64,000 nt of DNA from positions 1,214,527-1,278,526 of the forward strand of contig FP929140.1 of NCBI GenBank assembly GCA_000198515.1. Reading direction: 5' to 3'. The notes under the pieces were generated by a model that saw nothing but the letters and a program-made list of their open reading frames with translations, searched no databases and was not told where the DNA came from. The DNA comes from a gamma proteobacterium HdN1. GTDB taxonomy: Bacteria > Pseudomonadota > Gammaproteobacteria > Pseudomonadales > Ketobacteraceae. Positions 1-8,026 of this stretch are shown piece after piece. The position numbers were made by a program, and so were the translations under genes. Each line of letters starts with the position of its first letter. Within the stretch, counting starts at the first letter, position 1.

Positions 1-256
1 GGCGTGCTTGCCTTGAGCCAAAGAGTACAGGCTTTCCGGAAGCGGGTGGCTGCGTTGAGCAGATGGTGTCGAATTCATACAAATCCTTCGCCTGCGAAAA
101 ATAAAACCAATCGCCCTGTTTGCTAACGCCGAGCAGTTCGAGAATAAAGCGGGATTTGTCCAGAGCCTCTGCGATGTTTCGGGCAGAGCGGATGGAGACT
201 TCGTGTTCAGCCGATCTTCCACCGAAAACTAGTGCAACGTGGATACGTGAGCTCAT
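1..256 (-). CDS. ddl: D-alanine--D-alanine ligase, N-terminal part (cut by window edge)
   Basis: Reverse-strand translation from the ATG at 256-254 begins MSSRIHVALVFGGRSAEHEV and continues through SIRSARNIAEALD and GVSKQGDWF, with no stop up to base 1. The VALVFGGRSAEHEVS block is the hallmark N-terminus of D-Ala-D-Ala ligases of the long Ddl/VanA-like form, an ATP-grasp enzyme that makes the D-Ala-D-Ala dipeptide for peptidoglycan in the cytoplasm. Only about 85 residues are present; the ATP-grasp core lies outside the window, so function beyond family membership cannot be checked. The gene is divergent from the M50 protease gene across a gap of about 186 bp. Confidence 0.87.
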   Translation of the reverse strand, partial: MSSRIHVALVFGGRSAEHEVSIRSARNIAEALDKSRFILELLGVSKQGDWFYFSQAKDLYEFDTICSTQPPASGKPVLFGSRQAR

Positions 257-442
257 AACGGGGTTTGTACCGATAAAAAAAGGGGTGGGTATCGTCGCGG
301 CCAATGTTAGCACGTGCCGTTGAACCATTAAATAGCTGAAACACTGCGAGTTTTGTAGAATAGCGTCGCACACGCGCATCACAGCGAACGGTTGCGCCCA
401 GGCATTTGTGGCGCCCATCCCACCGGTAAAGGAGAGAAAGCC

Positions 443-1525
443 TTGGAAGTTGTAAGAGCAGAATGTCTCGGAAAGCCCCTAAGAGTGGAAGCATCTATGG
501 CCGGTTGGCAGCGGGTTTTTTGGGGGGGCGATCTGGTCTCGGAGCGCGCAGCGGGTTATCCGACGGAAGGCGAGTTTTCCCACCGCTTCGCCGCCGAAGC
601 GGATGCGCAAGAGGTAGATTGTGAGCTTGTGTTGGCTCTGCAGTGGGAGCCGTTCCGCTGTGAGCATCGCTTGCTGGTGGCCGATCAGTCGGTAGATGAA
701 GGCGTACGAGATCTGGATGCTTTGCAGCGTTCCACGCCGTCTGTGGAGGTTCCTGCAGAGCGCAGTGTAGGGCGCCTTGGTTTGCTCACACTGGCCTTCA
801 AACTGCTGAAAAGCGCAAAGGCGATCAAGGTGTTGCTGGCGGGTGCAAGCCTTGCTGCGTACTCGTGGCTATTTTCGTTTCAATTTGCAGTTGCGTTAAT
901 TTTGTGTCTAGTGGTGCATGAGTACGGGCATTTGCGCGCGATGCAATATTTTGGGATGAAAACTAAAGGTATGTATTTAATTCCGTTCCTAGGAGGGCTG
1001 GCACTAAGTGATGAGCGCATCAATACTCGTTGGCAAGGCGCAGTCATTGCTCTGATGGGGCCGACCTTTGGGTTGGCGTTATCCGTATTGTTTTTGGTAA
1101 TTTATTGGTTGACGGGGGAGGCGATCTTTGCAGGGCTTTCGGCATTTAATGCTTTATTGAACTTGTTTAATCTCTTGCCGGTAGTGCCTTTAGATGGTGG
1201 CCACGTGCTTAAAAGCGTGTGTTTTTCTGTGAATAGTGTGTTTGGCTTGCTGTTGTGTATTGCGGGTGCCTTGCTTGGCGTATACGTCAGCTTCTATTTT
1301 CACCTGTCGTTGCTGGTGTTTTTGCTGATCGTGGGTTGCATGGAAATTTTTCTTGAGTGGAAAATGCGGCACTTAAGTGTGCTGTTACCACTCAATCGTA
1401 ATGCCCTTGTGGTATCTATCTTTTGGTATCTCGCCATTTCCGCCGGTTTTATTGCGATTATTATGTACTTCGGAAGTACGGGAGATTCTGTCTTGGGTTT
1501 GCCAATGCAGGTGTTGAAAAGCTAG
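443..1525 (+). CDS. M50 (site-2-type) intramembrane metalloprotease
   Basis: Membrane protein of about 360 residues. The zinc motif HEYGH lies near residues 159-163 in a hydrophobic segment (LILCLVVHEYGHLRAM), and the second-ligand motif PLDGGH lies near 249-254 after an NLFNLLPV stretch. Both are signatures of peptidase family M50, which cleaves substrates inside the membrane. About five hydrophobic segments follow a soluble N-terminal domain of about 120 residues that I do not recognise. I chose a TTG start at 443 because GGAGAG lies 6 bases upstream; an in-frame ATG at 392 has no comparable ribosome-binding site. The substrate is unknown. The neighbour ddl is divergent and gives no functional hint. 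Confidence 0.8.
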   Translation: MEVVRAECLGKPLRVEASMAGWQRVFWGGDLVSERAAGYPTEGEFSHRFAAEADAQEVDCELVLALQWEPFRCEHRLLVADQSVDEGVRDLDALQRSTPSVEVPAERSVGRLGLLTLAFKLLKSAKAIKVLLAGASLAAYSWLFSFQFAVALILCLVVHEYGHLRAMQYFGMKTKGMYLIPFLGGLALSDERINTRWQGAVIALMGPTFGLALSVLFLVIYWLTGEAIFAGLSAFNALLNLFNLLPVVPLDGGHVLKSVCFSVNSVFGLLLCIAGALLGVYVSFYFHLSLLVFLLIVGCMEIFLEWKMRHLSVLLPLNRNALVVSIFWYLAISAGFIAIIMYFGSTGDSVLGLPMQVLKS

Positions 1526-1557
1526 CTGGGCAAGTGGTTCCAAAATAGGTGGGTTCA

Positions 1558-1590
1558 GCGGGATCGGCTTTTTTAGCGGCCGTATCCCGC
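1558..1590. terminator. Inverted repeat between convergent genes (possible terminator)
   Basis: A 7-bp perfect stem (GCGGGAT at 1558-1564 and ATCCCGC at 1584-1590) encloses a 19-base loop containing TTTTTT. It lies between the convergent M50 and MFS-PlsC genes. There is no T-run directly after the stem, so a terminator role is only suggested by position. Confidence 0.3.
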
Positions 1591-1605
1591 GCTTGCTACG
1601 CTTGC

Positions 1606-3498
1606 TTAGCGCATTTCGCCACGAAGCGCTTGAACCTGTTCCTGCAAGAAAGTTGCGCGCGCTTTTTCAGCGGGAATGGCATCTCCGGCAACAATTTGCA
1701 CGCGCGACCAGAAGCGGCGCGGCATGCGGGTAAGGGCGCTGCCGTCTTTATGGCTAAAGAAGCTTCCCCATAGACCGCGCAGCGCCATTGGAACCACGGG
1801 AACGGGGTTTTGAGCGAGAATCTTTTCTACACCGTTCTTGAATTCGTCAATTTCCCCTGTGGTGGTTAGTTTGCCTTCTGGAAAAATACAAACTACCTCG
1901 CCATCCTGAAGTTCTCGGGAAATGCTTGCAAAAGCGCGCTCGTACGTTTCTGGGTCGGATTGGCGAGAATGGATTGGAATCGCCTTTCCTGTGCGGAAAA
2001 TAAAATTGAGAACTGGTAAATCGTAAATAGGCTTGAACATCACAAAGCGGATGGGCCGGCGGCAGGCGCCGGCAATCAATAATGCGTCCATGTAGCTGAC
2101 GTGGTTGCAGACAACCACGCATGCACCTTCTTCTGGAATATTGCCTAAATCCTTGTGGGTAACGCGATACATGGTGTGGGTAATCATCCAGATCAAGAAG
2201 CGCATCGTAAATTCTGGAATCACCGTATAAATATACCCTGCAACTACAACGTTCATGAGCGCAAGGATTAGGAAAAACTGCAAGATAGACAGTTTCGCAA
2301 CACCGAGTAGTAGTACGCCTGCAATCGCAGAAACCACCATGAAAACCGCATTAAAAATATTGAGCGATGCAATAATGCGGGAGCGACTCTCTGGCGCAGA
2401 GCGTGCCTGCACCATTGCATAGAGTGGAACGATATAGAAGCCACCGAAAATCCCGATTCCGATAAAATCCAGCATAACGCGATAGCCGCCTGGCTGTGCT
2501 AAAAAGCCGCCAACACTAATCACCTCGTGCGCAGGAAAATTGCTGTGTGAATATAAATCAATTCCAAATAATGTGAGCCCGATGGAGCCAAAAGGAACGA
2601 GCCCCAACTCAATTTTGTGGTCAGAAAGTTTTTCGCAGAGCAGCGAACCTGCTGCAATCCCAATGGAAAAAACGGCAAGCAGTAGAGTGACAACGGTTTG
2701 GTCACCCTGCAATACCTCTTTCACAAAAGCAGGGAGTTGCGTCAGGTAGGCTGCGCCGAGAAACCAGAACCAGGATATTCCCAGAATCGACAAAAATACG
2801 GCGCGGTTCTGGCGTGAAAAGCGCATCGTGGCAAGAGTTTCTTTCCACGGGTTGAAATTAAGCTGAATTGTGCGGTCAGCAGCCGGTGCTAACGGTATGC
2901 GTCGGCTATTCCAGTAGCCAAGCATTGCAATGCCAATGACGGCGCATGAAATATAAAAAGCACTGTCGTTCAGCTTGCTTAGGAGGCCGGCGAGCAAAGT
3001 ACCAAGAAGGATTGCTACAAAGGTGCCGGATTCCACTAAGGCGTTACCGCCAACCAGCTCCTCTTTTTTAAGGTGCTGGGGGATGATGGAGTATTTGACG
3101 GGGCCAAAAAATGCGGAGTGTGTTCCCATCAGGAACAGGGTAAGCAATAACAGCGGGAGCGACGCGAGATAAAACCCCGCTACGGCAAGCCCCATGATTG
3201 CAATCTCCGCGAGCTTGATCGTGCGAATCACCACGCCTTTTTCAAGCTTGTCCGCGACCTGCCCCGCAAGTGCAGAAAACAAAAAAAACGGCAATATAAA
3301 CAGCCCTGCAGCCACGTTGTTGATCACGTGGATATCCACCTGCGTTGAGATTACGCCGAAGGTTGCCCATAGTAACAAGGCGTTTTTAAAAACGTTGTCA
3401 TTGAAGGCGCCGCAGAACTGGGTCCAGAAGAACGGTGCAAACCGGCGTTCTCCTAACAGCCTGAATTGAGAGGGTTGTTTACCGGTTGTGTCCGACAT
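1606..3498 (-). CDS. MFS transporter fused to PlsC-type 1-acylglycerophosphate acyltransferase
   Basis: 630 residues in two parts. Residues about 15-415 are a 12-helix MFS carrier whose opening (FFWTQFCGAFNDNVFKNALL) resembles LplT-type lysophospholipid transporters. Residues about 430-630 are a PlsC acyltransferase with the catalytic NHVSYMD (HX4D, near 463) and FPEGKLTTTGEI (near 540). In E. coli, lysophospholipid flipping (LplT) and reacylation (Aas) are separate proteins; here carrier and acyltransferase are one polypeptide, with no AMP-binding domain. The likely role is inward transport and reacylation of lysophospholipids at the inner membrane. That substrate is inferred from the family. 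The gene stands alone, convergent with the M50 gene. Confidence 0.85.
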   Translation of the reverse strand: MSDTTGKQPSQFRLLGERRFAPFFWTQFCGAFNDNVFKNALLLWATFGVISTQVDIHVINNVAAGLFILPFFLFSALAGQVADKLEKGVVIRTIKLAEIAIMGLAVAGFYLASLPLLLLTLFLMGTHSAFFGPVKYSIIPQHLKKEELVGGNALVESGTFVAILLGTLLAGLLSKLNDSAFYISCAVIGIAMLGYWNSRRIPLAPAADRTIQLNFNPWKETLATMRFSRQNRAVFLSILGISWFWFLGAAYLTQLPAFVKEVLQGDQTVVTLLLAVFSIGIAAGSLLCEKLSDHKIELGLVPFGSIGLTLFGIDLYSHSNFPAHEVISVGGFLAQPGGYRVMLDFIGIGIFGGFYIVPLYAMVQARSAPESRSRIIASLNIFNAVFMVVSAIAGVLLLGVAKLSILQFFLILALMNVVVAGYIYTVIPEFTMRFLIWMITHTMYRVTHKDLGNIPEEGACVVVCNHVSYMDALLIAGACRRPIRFVMFKPIYDLPVLNFIFRTGKAIPIHSRQSDPETYERAFASISRELQDGEVVCIFPEGKLTTTGEIDEFKNGVEKILAQNPVPVVPMALRGLWGSFFSHKDGSALTRMPRRFWSRVQIVAGDAIPAEKARATFLQEQVQALRGEMR

Positions 3499-3570
3499 TG
3501 AGCGCTCTTAGACTTTTCGGGGGAGGGATGAAACACTTTAAACCAGAATCTCCCTCTAGGCAAAATGCGT

Positions 3571-3576
3571 TATAAT
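3571..3576 (+). promoter_or_regulatory. Consensus -10 box upstream of the DMT transporter
   Basis: A perfect TATAAT lies 49 bases before the ATG at 3626. No good -35 hexamer is seen 16-18 bases upstream, so this is a candidate only. Confidence 0.35.
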
Positions 3577-3625
3577 CGTCGGGCCGGGCTGTTTGTCGTC
3601 TGCCCACAGCAGGAACCTTATCTTG

Positions 3626-4528
3626 ATGTTGCCCCAGCTCCCCACCCAATATCGCGGCCTCGCCTATATGCTGGCCGGCACCTTTTTCTTCTCTGCGAAA
3701 GCAGTATTGGTCAAACTCGCTTACCAATATCCGATTGATGCGGTCACTCTTTTGACTTTGCGTATGGGGATGGCGCTTCCTTTCTATCTTATTATCGGCA
3801 TTTTCGTTTTTCGAACCAAACTCCCAACACCTTTGCGCTGGGCGGATCACTTCAATGTGATTGCGTTTGGTTTTGCGGGGTATTACCTTGCCAGCCTTTT
3901 TGATTTGATGGGTTTGCAGTATATAAGCGCCGGTTTAGAGCGCTTGATTCTCTACTTGTACCCCACCATCGTCCTATTGCTCTCTATGGTGCTATTCAAG
4001 CGAAAAATTGGCAGGGTGGAGTGGACTGCGCTCCTTGTCGCCTATATCGGTGTTTTGATTGTTTACGCGAAGGATGCAGCGATTCTTGGTGCGCAAGGCC
4101 CGCTCGGTGTTGTTCTTATTTTCTTGTGCGCAGTCACTTTTGCAATTTATGTGGTTGGCAGCGGCTATATGATCCCGCGCATGGGGGCGATGCGATTTAC
4201 GGTATATGCCATGTCGGTCGCATGTGTTGCGATTATTATTCACTTTTTTCTGACAAGGCCGCTTGCGTCTCTCAATGTGCAGGTGGAATTGCTGGTGATT
4301 AGCGCCATTATTGCAGTATTTTGTACGGTCTTGCCCACTTTTTTGATGGCTTGGGGGATTAAGCTGTTGGGTGCACCGCGTGCTGCATTAGTTGGTACCG
4401 TTGGTCCGATGCTCACAATTTTGCTGGCGTATTTTATTCTTGGGGAAGAATTTACGTGGGTTCATGCGGTTGGAATGTTGATGGTTGTGATTGCGGTGAG
4501 TTTTATTGGTCGGCAGAAGCCGGCTTGA
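3626..4528 (+). CDS. DMT-superfamily (EamA) transporter
   Basis: 300 residues with about ten hydrophobic helices in two related halves, the usual EamA arrangement. It begins MLPQLPTQYRGLAYMLAGTF. The second half contains the typical WGIKLLGAPRAALVGTVGP stretch and ends in FILGEEFTWVHAVGMLMVV. These inner-membrane carriers export or exchange small metabolites; the substrate cannot be told. I chose the ATG at 3626, which has AGGAA about 10 bases upstream, over an in-frame TTG at 3593. It is convergent with the MMPL gene, so it is probably not part of the biosynthetic locus. Confidence 0.85.
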   Translation: MLPQLPTQYRGLAYMLAGTFFFSAKAVLVKLAYQYPIDAVTLLTLRMGMALPFYLIIGIFVFRTKLPTPLRWADHFNVIAFGFAGYYLASLFDLMGLQYISAGLERLILYLYPTIVLLLSMVLFKRKIGRVEWTALLVAYIGVLIVYAKDAAILGAQGPLGVVLIFLCAVTFAIYVVGSGYMIPRMGAMRFTVYAMSVACVAIIIHFFLTRPLASLNVQVELLVISAIIAVFCTVLPTFLMAWGIKLLGAPRAALVGTVGPMLTILLAYFILGEEFTWVHAVGMLMVVIAVSFIGRQKPA

Positions 4529-4576
4529 TCTCGGAAAGAGCGAAGCTCGCCCAGTGGCTCGAAGCACCGGCGTCGC

Positions 4577-4590
4577 GTAAGCACGCTTAC
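4577..4590 (+). terminator. Short hairpin followed by T-rich run
   Basis: GTAAGC-AC-GCTTAC forms a perfect 6-bp stem, followed by TCTGTTTT. It lies just after the DMT gene and overlaps the end of the opposing MMPL gene. It is a weak candidate terminator for the plus strand. Confidence 0.3.
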
Positions 4591-6851
4591 TCTGTTTTCG
4601 CCAGTTCTGGGTAAATCCAGCGATCCAGTATTACCAGCAGATGTGGCATCATCAGAAAATCATATGCCAGTGCAATCAGGATGTTGGCAGCCATCAAGAT
4701 GGCCATGGTCTTGTTGGGGCCGAAAATTGAGAAAATCAAAATACCCATTCCGCAGGACAGCACGACGGTGGTCAGCACCAGTGCGGAACCAGTTTCTTCC
4801 AATACCATCTCCAGACTTTCCAGTGGCGAAAGCCCTGCGCGCCGGTTGCGCACGTGGCGGCTCAGGATGTGTACCGTGTCATCGACCACGATACCGAGGC
4901 CGATACTGAATGTGCCCGCCGCTGCGATGTCGATGGTGTGCATCGTAGCGCCCCAGATGCCGAAAACCACCGTACCGGGAAAGGTGTTGGGGATCATCGC
5001 CACAAGCCCGAGCCGGAAACTGCCAAGAAAAATACCCAGCAGAATCGAAATCACCAGACCCGAAGTCAATCCGCTCAGGAACATGCTCAGCGTCACTTCA
5101 TAGCCCAGCACGGCAAACAGTATGGAATGTCCAGTAACGCTGACCTTTAGTTGTGGCGCATTGTGGGAAAACCATTCCTGAATGGATTTCTCCAGTACGA
5201 TCAGTTCGTGACTGCGTAGCTTGGGTACACCCACCATCAGCGTGGCGGCGGAGAGTTCGGCGTTGAGGCCGATTGCTTGTGGAGTGGCCTTGGGGCCTGA
5301 CATTTCATACAGATTCCACAGGTCGGCAAGTTCATGGCTGTGCTGCGGTACGGAGGCCCATTTGGGGTTGTTTTCGTGAAGCCGTAGTTTTAGCAGCTGT
5401 AGTTGATCCAGATATCCGCTCTGGTATGACACTTCCGGACGCGTGTCCAGCCATGACTGGAAGTGGGTCAAGATGGCGACAAAGGCGGGATCTAAAATGC
5501 CATCGGTTTTACCGCTGTCGATCTGGATTGTCACCGGATAATGCATGTCGAAATGCTGTTCTGATATGTTGATTGCTTGCTGAATAGGGGAGTCAGCTTC
5601 GAAATAGTCCAGCGGATCATTGTGAAAATCACTCAGCAGCATGCCGCACGATAGAAGAAAACTCACACCATAAAAAGCCCAAGCGCGGGGGCCGCGCATG
5701 GTGCGGGCCACTTTCCATATTCGATTGACCAGACGCTGGAATATGTCAGGATCGCGCGCACTGTTGGGCGGCGCAATACACACCGCCAGTACGGGGGTGA
5801 TTGCAATGGCGGTGGCGAATGAGCAGATCACGCCGATGGTCGCAATGTACCCGAAGGTGGTGAAAACCGGCGAATTGCCGACGCTCAGACTGATAAAGCC
5901 GATGGCGATGGTGATGCTGGTGAGGAACAGTGCAATTACATTGCCGTGCATGGAGGCCAGCATGGTGTCTACGTTACTGTTATTCACCAGTGGGTGGCGG
6001 GAATAACTCATCAATAAATGAATGATGTCTGCGAGTGAGACAATAAAGACGATGGCAAACGCCATGCCGGATGTCTGGTTGATCGTGAATTCCAGTGTGC
6101 CTGCAATGCCTGCAGTGATCCAGAGCGCAACTAAAATCGACAGGATGCCGGAAAAAACCAGCCATGCAGAGCGCAGAAAAAAATACAGAAGCAGTAAGCC
6201 ACTCAAAACGACCACCGGCATTAGATAAAGACCGTCATGCAGCAGGGCTTGATTGAGTGCGTGCCTGATTTCCACGGAGCCTAGCAGATGAGTGGCTTCC
6301 AGTGAGTGTGTCGATTTTAGTTCTGCCAATAGGGACTGGATCGCGTCGTAGTTACTGTCGATCGCGTCGGTGTTGGTGAAATATACATAAATGGCGGTTA
6401 TGCGCTGGTCGTTCGATAATGCGGCATGGTTGTGGGTGGCAGCGTCTGCCAGTTGTCCGAGCAGCGCATTGCTTGCGTGGGCGGTTTTGCTCAATTGCTG
6501 ATATGCCGACAAAATGTCTGAGCCATTTTCGCTGACGGCGTTACTCAGTAGGGAGTTCACCCGCAAAACACCTGGAATTTTTTCGATCTTGCTCACACTG
6601 TCCATCAAAATGTGTGTGCCGCTATCGCTCAGAAAAGATTCGTCCTTTCTTTGTAGCAGGATTAATAGTGTGTCCTGCGTGCCCATGTCTGCTTCCACTT
6701 TTCTAAATGCGATCAGCCGTGGGTCTTCTTGTGAGAAATACGCTGTGATGTCGCTAACGTAGCGAATGTTAAAAATTTTCGGCGTGAGGACAATGGCGAT
6801 CGCCAGCAGTAGCAGTGACAGTGCGCAAAGAAATTTGAATTTTGTATTCAT
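4587..6851 (-). CDS. MMPL/RND-superfamily lipid exporter
   Basis: 754 residues: one N-terminal helix, a large periplasmic loop (about 30-210), a block of helices, a second large loop (about 390-570) and a final helix block, which is the two-fold RND plan. Charged residues inside helices fit proton coupling: IVSLADIIHLL in the first half and GLGIVVDDTVHILSRH in the second. It lacks the length of HAE1 drug pumps (about 1040 residues) and matches the MMPL/hydrophobe class, which moves lipids and polyketides across the inner membrane. It is divergent from the thioesterase that opens the biosynthetic locus. The LolA-like gene at the far end of that locus is a common partner of MMPL pumps, so export of the locus product is the likely job (inference). 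Confidence 0.83.
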   Translation of the reverse strand: MNTKFKFLCALSLLLLAIAIVLTPKIFNIRYVSDITAYFSQEDPRLIAFRKVEADMGTQDTLLILLQRKDESFLSDSGTHILMDSVSKIEKIPGVLRVNSLLSNAVSENGSDILSAYQQLSKTAHASNALLGQLADAATHNHAALSNDQRITAIYVYFTNTDAIDSNYDAIQSLLAELKSTHSLEATHLLGSVEIRHALNQALLHDGLYLMPVVVLSGLLLLYFFLRSAWLVFSGILSILVALWITAGIAGTLEFTINQTSGMAFAIVFIVSLADIIHLLMSYSRHPLVNNSNVDTMLASMHGNVIALFLTSITIAIGFISLSVGNSPVFTTFGYIATIGVICSFATAIAITPVLAVCIAPPNSARDPDIFQRLVNRIWKVARTMRGPRAWAFYGVSFLLSCGMLLSDFHNDPLDYFEADSPIQQAINISEQHFDMHYPVTIQIDSGKTDGILDPAFVAILTHFQSWLDTRPEVSYQSGYLDQLQLLKLRLHENNPKWASVPQHSHELADLWNLYEMSGPKATPQAIGLNAELSAATLMVGVPKLRSHELIVLEKSIQEWFSHNAPQLKVSVTGHSILFAVLGYEVTLSMFLSGLTSGLVISILLGIFLGSFRLGLVAMIPNTFPGTVVFGIWGATMHTIDIAAAGTFSIGLGIVVDDTVHILSRHVRNRRAGLSPLESLEMVLEETGSALVLTTVVLSCGMGILIFSIFGPNKTMAILMAANILIALAYDFLMMPHLLVILDRWIYPELAKTE

Positions 6852-6925
6852 GGTTTTATTTGCTTATGTGAAGGCGATGTAATATGTCGTTGGTAGTTCC
6901 AGCCGGAAACGATATTGTTATTAAA

Positions 6926-6953
6926 TTGATCGTAATATTTACGCGAGTCTAAT
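6926..6953 (+). promoter_or_regulatory. Candidate sigma-70 promoter of the thioesterase gene with internal palindrome
   Basis: TTGATC (6926-6931), a 16-base spacer and TCTAAT (6948-6953) match the -35 and -10 consensus at 4/6 and 5/6. The ATG is 22 bases after the -10, with AGAGGT between. A perfect 13-base palindrome, CGTAA-TAT-TTACG (6931-6943), fills the spacer and would be a good operator position. It sits in the intergenic space shared with the divergent MMPL gene. Confidence 0.45.
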
Positions 6954-6974
6954 CATCCTTTGTAGAGGTGTGCA

Positions 6975-7748
6975 ATGTTATTTGGAAAAAATAAATCGCT
7001 GGTGTGTTTTGCTCCGAATGATCGTGCAGTGGCGCGATTGTTCTGTTTTCCCTGCGCAGGGGCGGGTGCATCCATGTATTGGCGATGGGCGAGGTTGATG
7101 CCGGGTGTAGAAGTGTGGGCGGTCAATTATCCTGGGCGTGAAATGTTGCATGGGCAGACGTTTGCTTCCAGTGTGGAAGTATTGTTGGAGCCGGTGTTGA
7201 TGCAGCGCGAACTGTTTTCTGAAAAGCCGTTTGTTGTCTATGGGCACAGCTTTGGCGCGGTGGCCGCATTTTCCTGTGCGCTGCAGTTGCAGGAGGCGGG
7301 TATTCGCGCGCAAGCAGTGGTGAGCAGTGCCCGTCGTGCACCGCATCTTCCTGCTGCGCATGCTATTTCCGGATTGCCGGATGATCGCTTGTTGGTAGAG
7401 CTTGATCGGTTTGGCGGGTTGCCGGCTGCCATTCGGCAAGATCCTGAAATGCTGGCGTTGTATCTTCCTGTTATTCGTGCGGATCTATCTCTTAACGAAA
7501 TCATCCGGATACCTGATTCGAGTCGGATTGATTCGCCGCTATATGTTTTCGCTGGGACTGATGATTGTTCGGTGAGTTCCACCGAATTGGCGGCGTGGGA
7601 AAGCAGAACTCGTTCAAGTTTTGAGTTTATCGTGATGGCGGGCGGACACTTTTTTATTCATGAGCCCGTTGAAGCTTTTATCGCATATTTGCGAAACATC
7701 GTCGCTATCAGTCTACAGGAACCCGACGAGGATGTGATGGCGTTCTAA
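6975..7748 (+). CDS. Type II thioesterase (alpha/beta hydrolase) of the PKS locus
   Basis: 257 residues, the usual length for external thioesterases. Motifs in order: LFCFPCAGAGASMYWRWA (oxyanion region), the nucleophile elbow GHSFGAVAAF near residue 95, an Asp in FAGTDD near 195, and the final His in GGHFFIHE near 224. Such enzymes hydrolyse wrong or stalled acyl groups from PKS/NRPS carrier proteins. The start is clear, with AGAGGT 6-11 bases upstream. It is divergent from the MMPL gene and reads toward the FAAL/PKS genes, 278 bp ahead of them. TesA plays the same part next to FAAL and PKS genes in mycobacteria. Confidence 0.9.
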   Translation: MLFGKNKSLVCFAPNDRAVARLFCFPCAGAGASMYWRWARLMPGVEVWAVNYPGREMLHGQTFASSVEVLLEPVLMQRELFSEKPFVVYGHSFGAVAAFSCALQLQEAGIRAQAVVSSARRAPHLPAAHAISGLPDDRLLVELDRFGGLPAAIRQDPEMLALYLPVIRADLSLNEIIRIPDSSRIDSPLYVFAGTDDCSVSSTELAAWESRTRSSFEFIVMAGGHFFIHEPVEAFIAYLRNIVAISLQEPDEDVMAF

Positions 7749-7789
7749 AAAAAATTCCCATTTGCCTGCGAACAGAAATGGAGTTGTTC

Positions 7790-7805
7790 AATTCTTACAA
7801 GAATT
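7790..7805. promoter_or_regulatory. Operator-like perfect palindrome ahead of the FAAL-PKS operon
   Basis: AATTCTT-AC-AAGAATT is a 7-bp perfect inverted repeat with a 2-base spacer in the AT-rich 278-bp gap between the thioesterase and the FAAL gene. A TATACT hexamer (7823-7828) lies just downstream and could be a -10 box, though no good -35 pairs with it. A repressor or activator site is suggested by symmetry and position only. Otherwise the gap shows no gene. Confidence 0.35.
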
Positions 7806-8026
7806 CGAGTTAATCGGATTGATATACTCAAAACGGTCAAATATTGTGCTGATTACAAGAATATAAAAGTACGCATAACAATACAAATGTTGATAGAGCC
7901 GCGGGGCTCGCTTGAATTGTTGAACCTGATTTTTGCCCGTGAGCATCTGTATTGCGCGCGCCATTTATGCTGAATCAGCATGCCTGAGTCTTGAAATAGA
8001 GAATTAGACACTGGGTGGAGGTTTGT

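Noticed and set aside
443-660. Small reverse-strand open frames over the start of the M50 gene
   Set aside because: Shadows of the plus-strand gene with no ribosome-binding site or recognisable product.
7757-7780. CCATTT...AAATGG inverted repeat after the thioesterase gene as a terminator
   Set aside because: The 6-bp AT-rich stem has a 12-base loop and no T-run after it; too weak to call.
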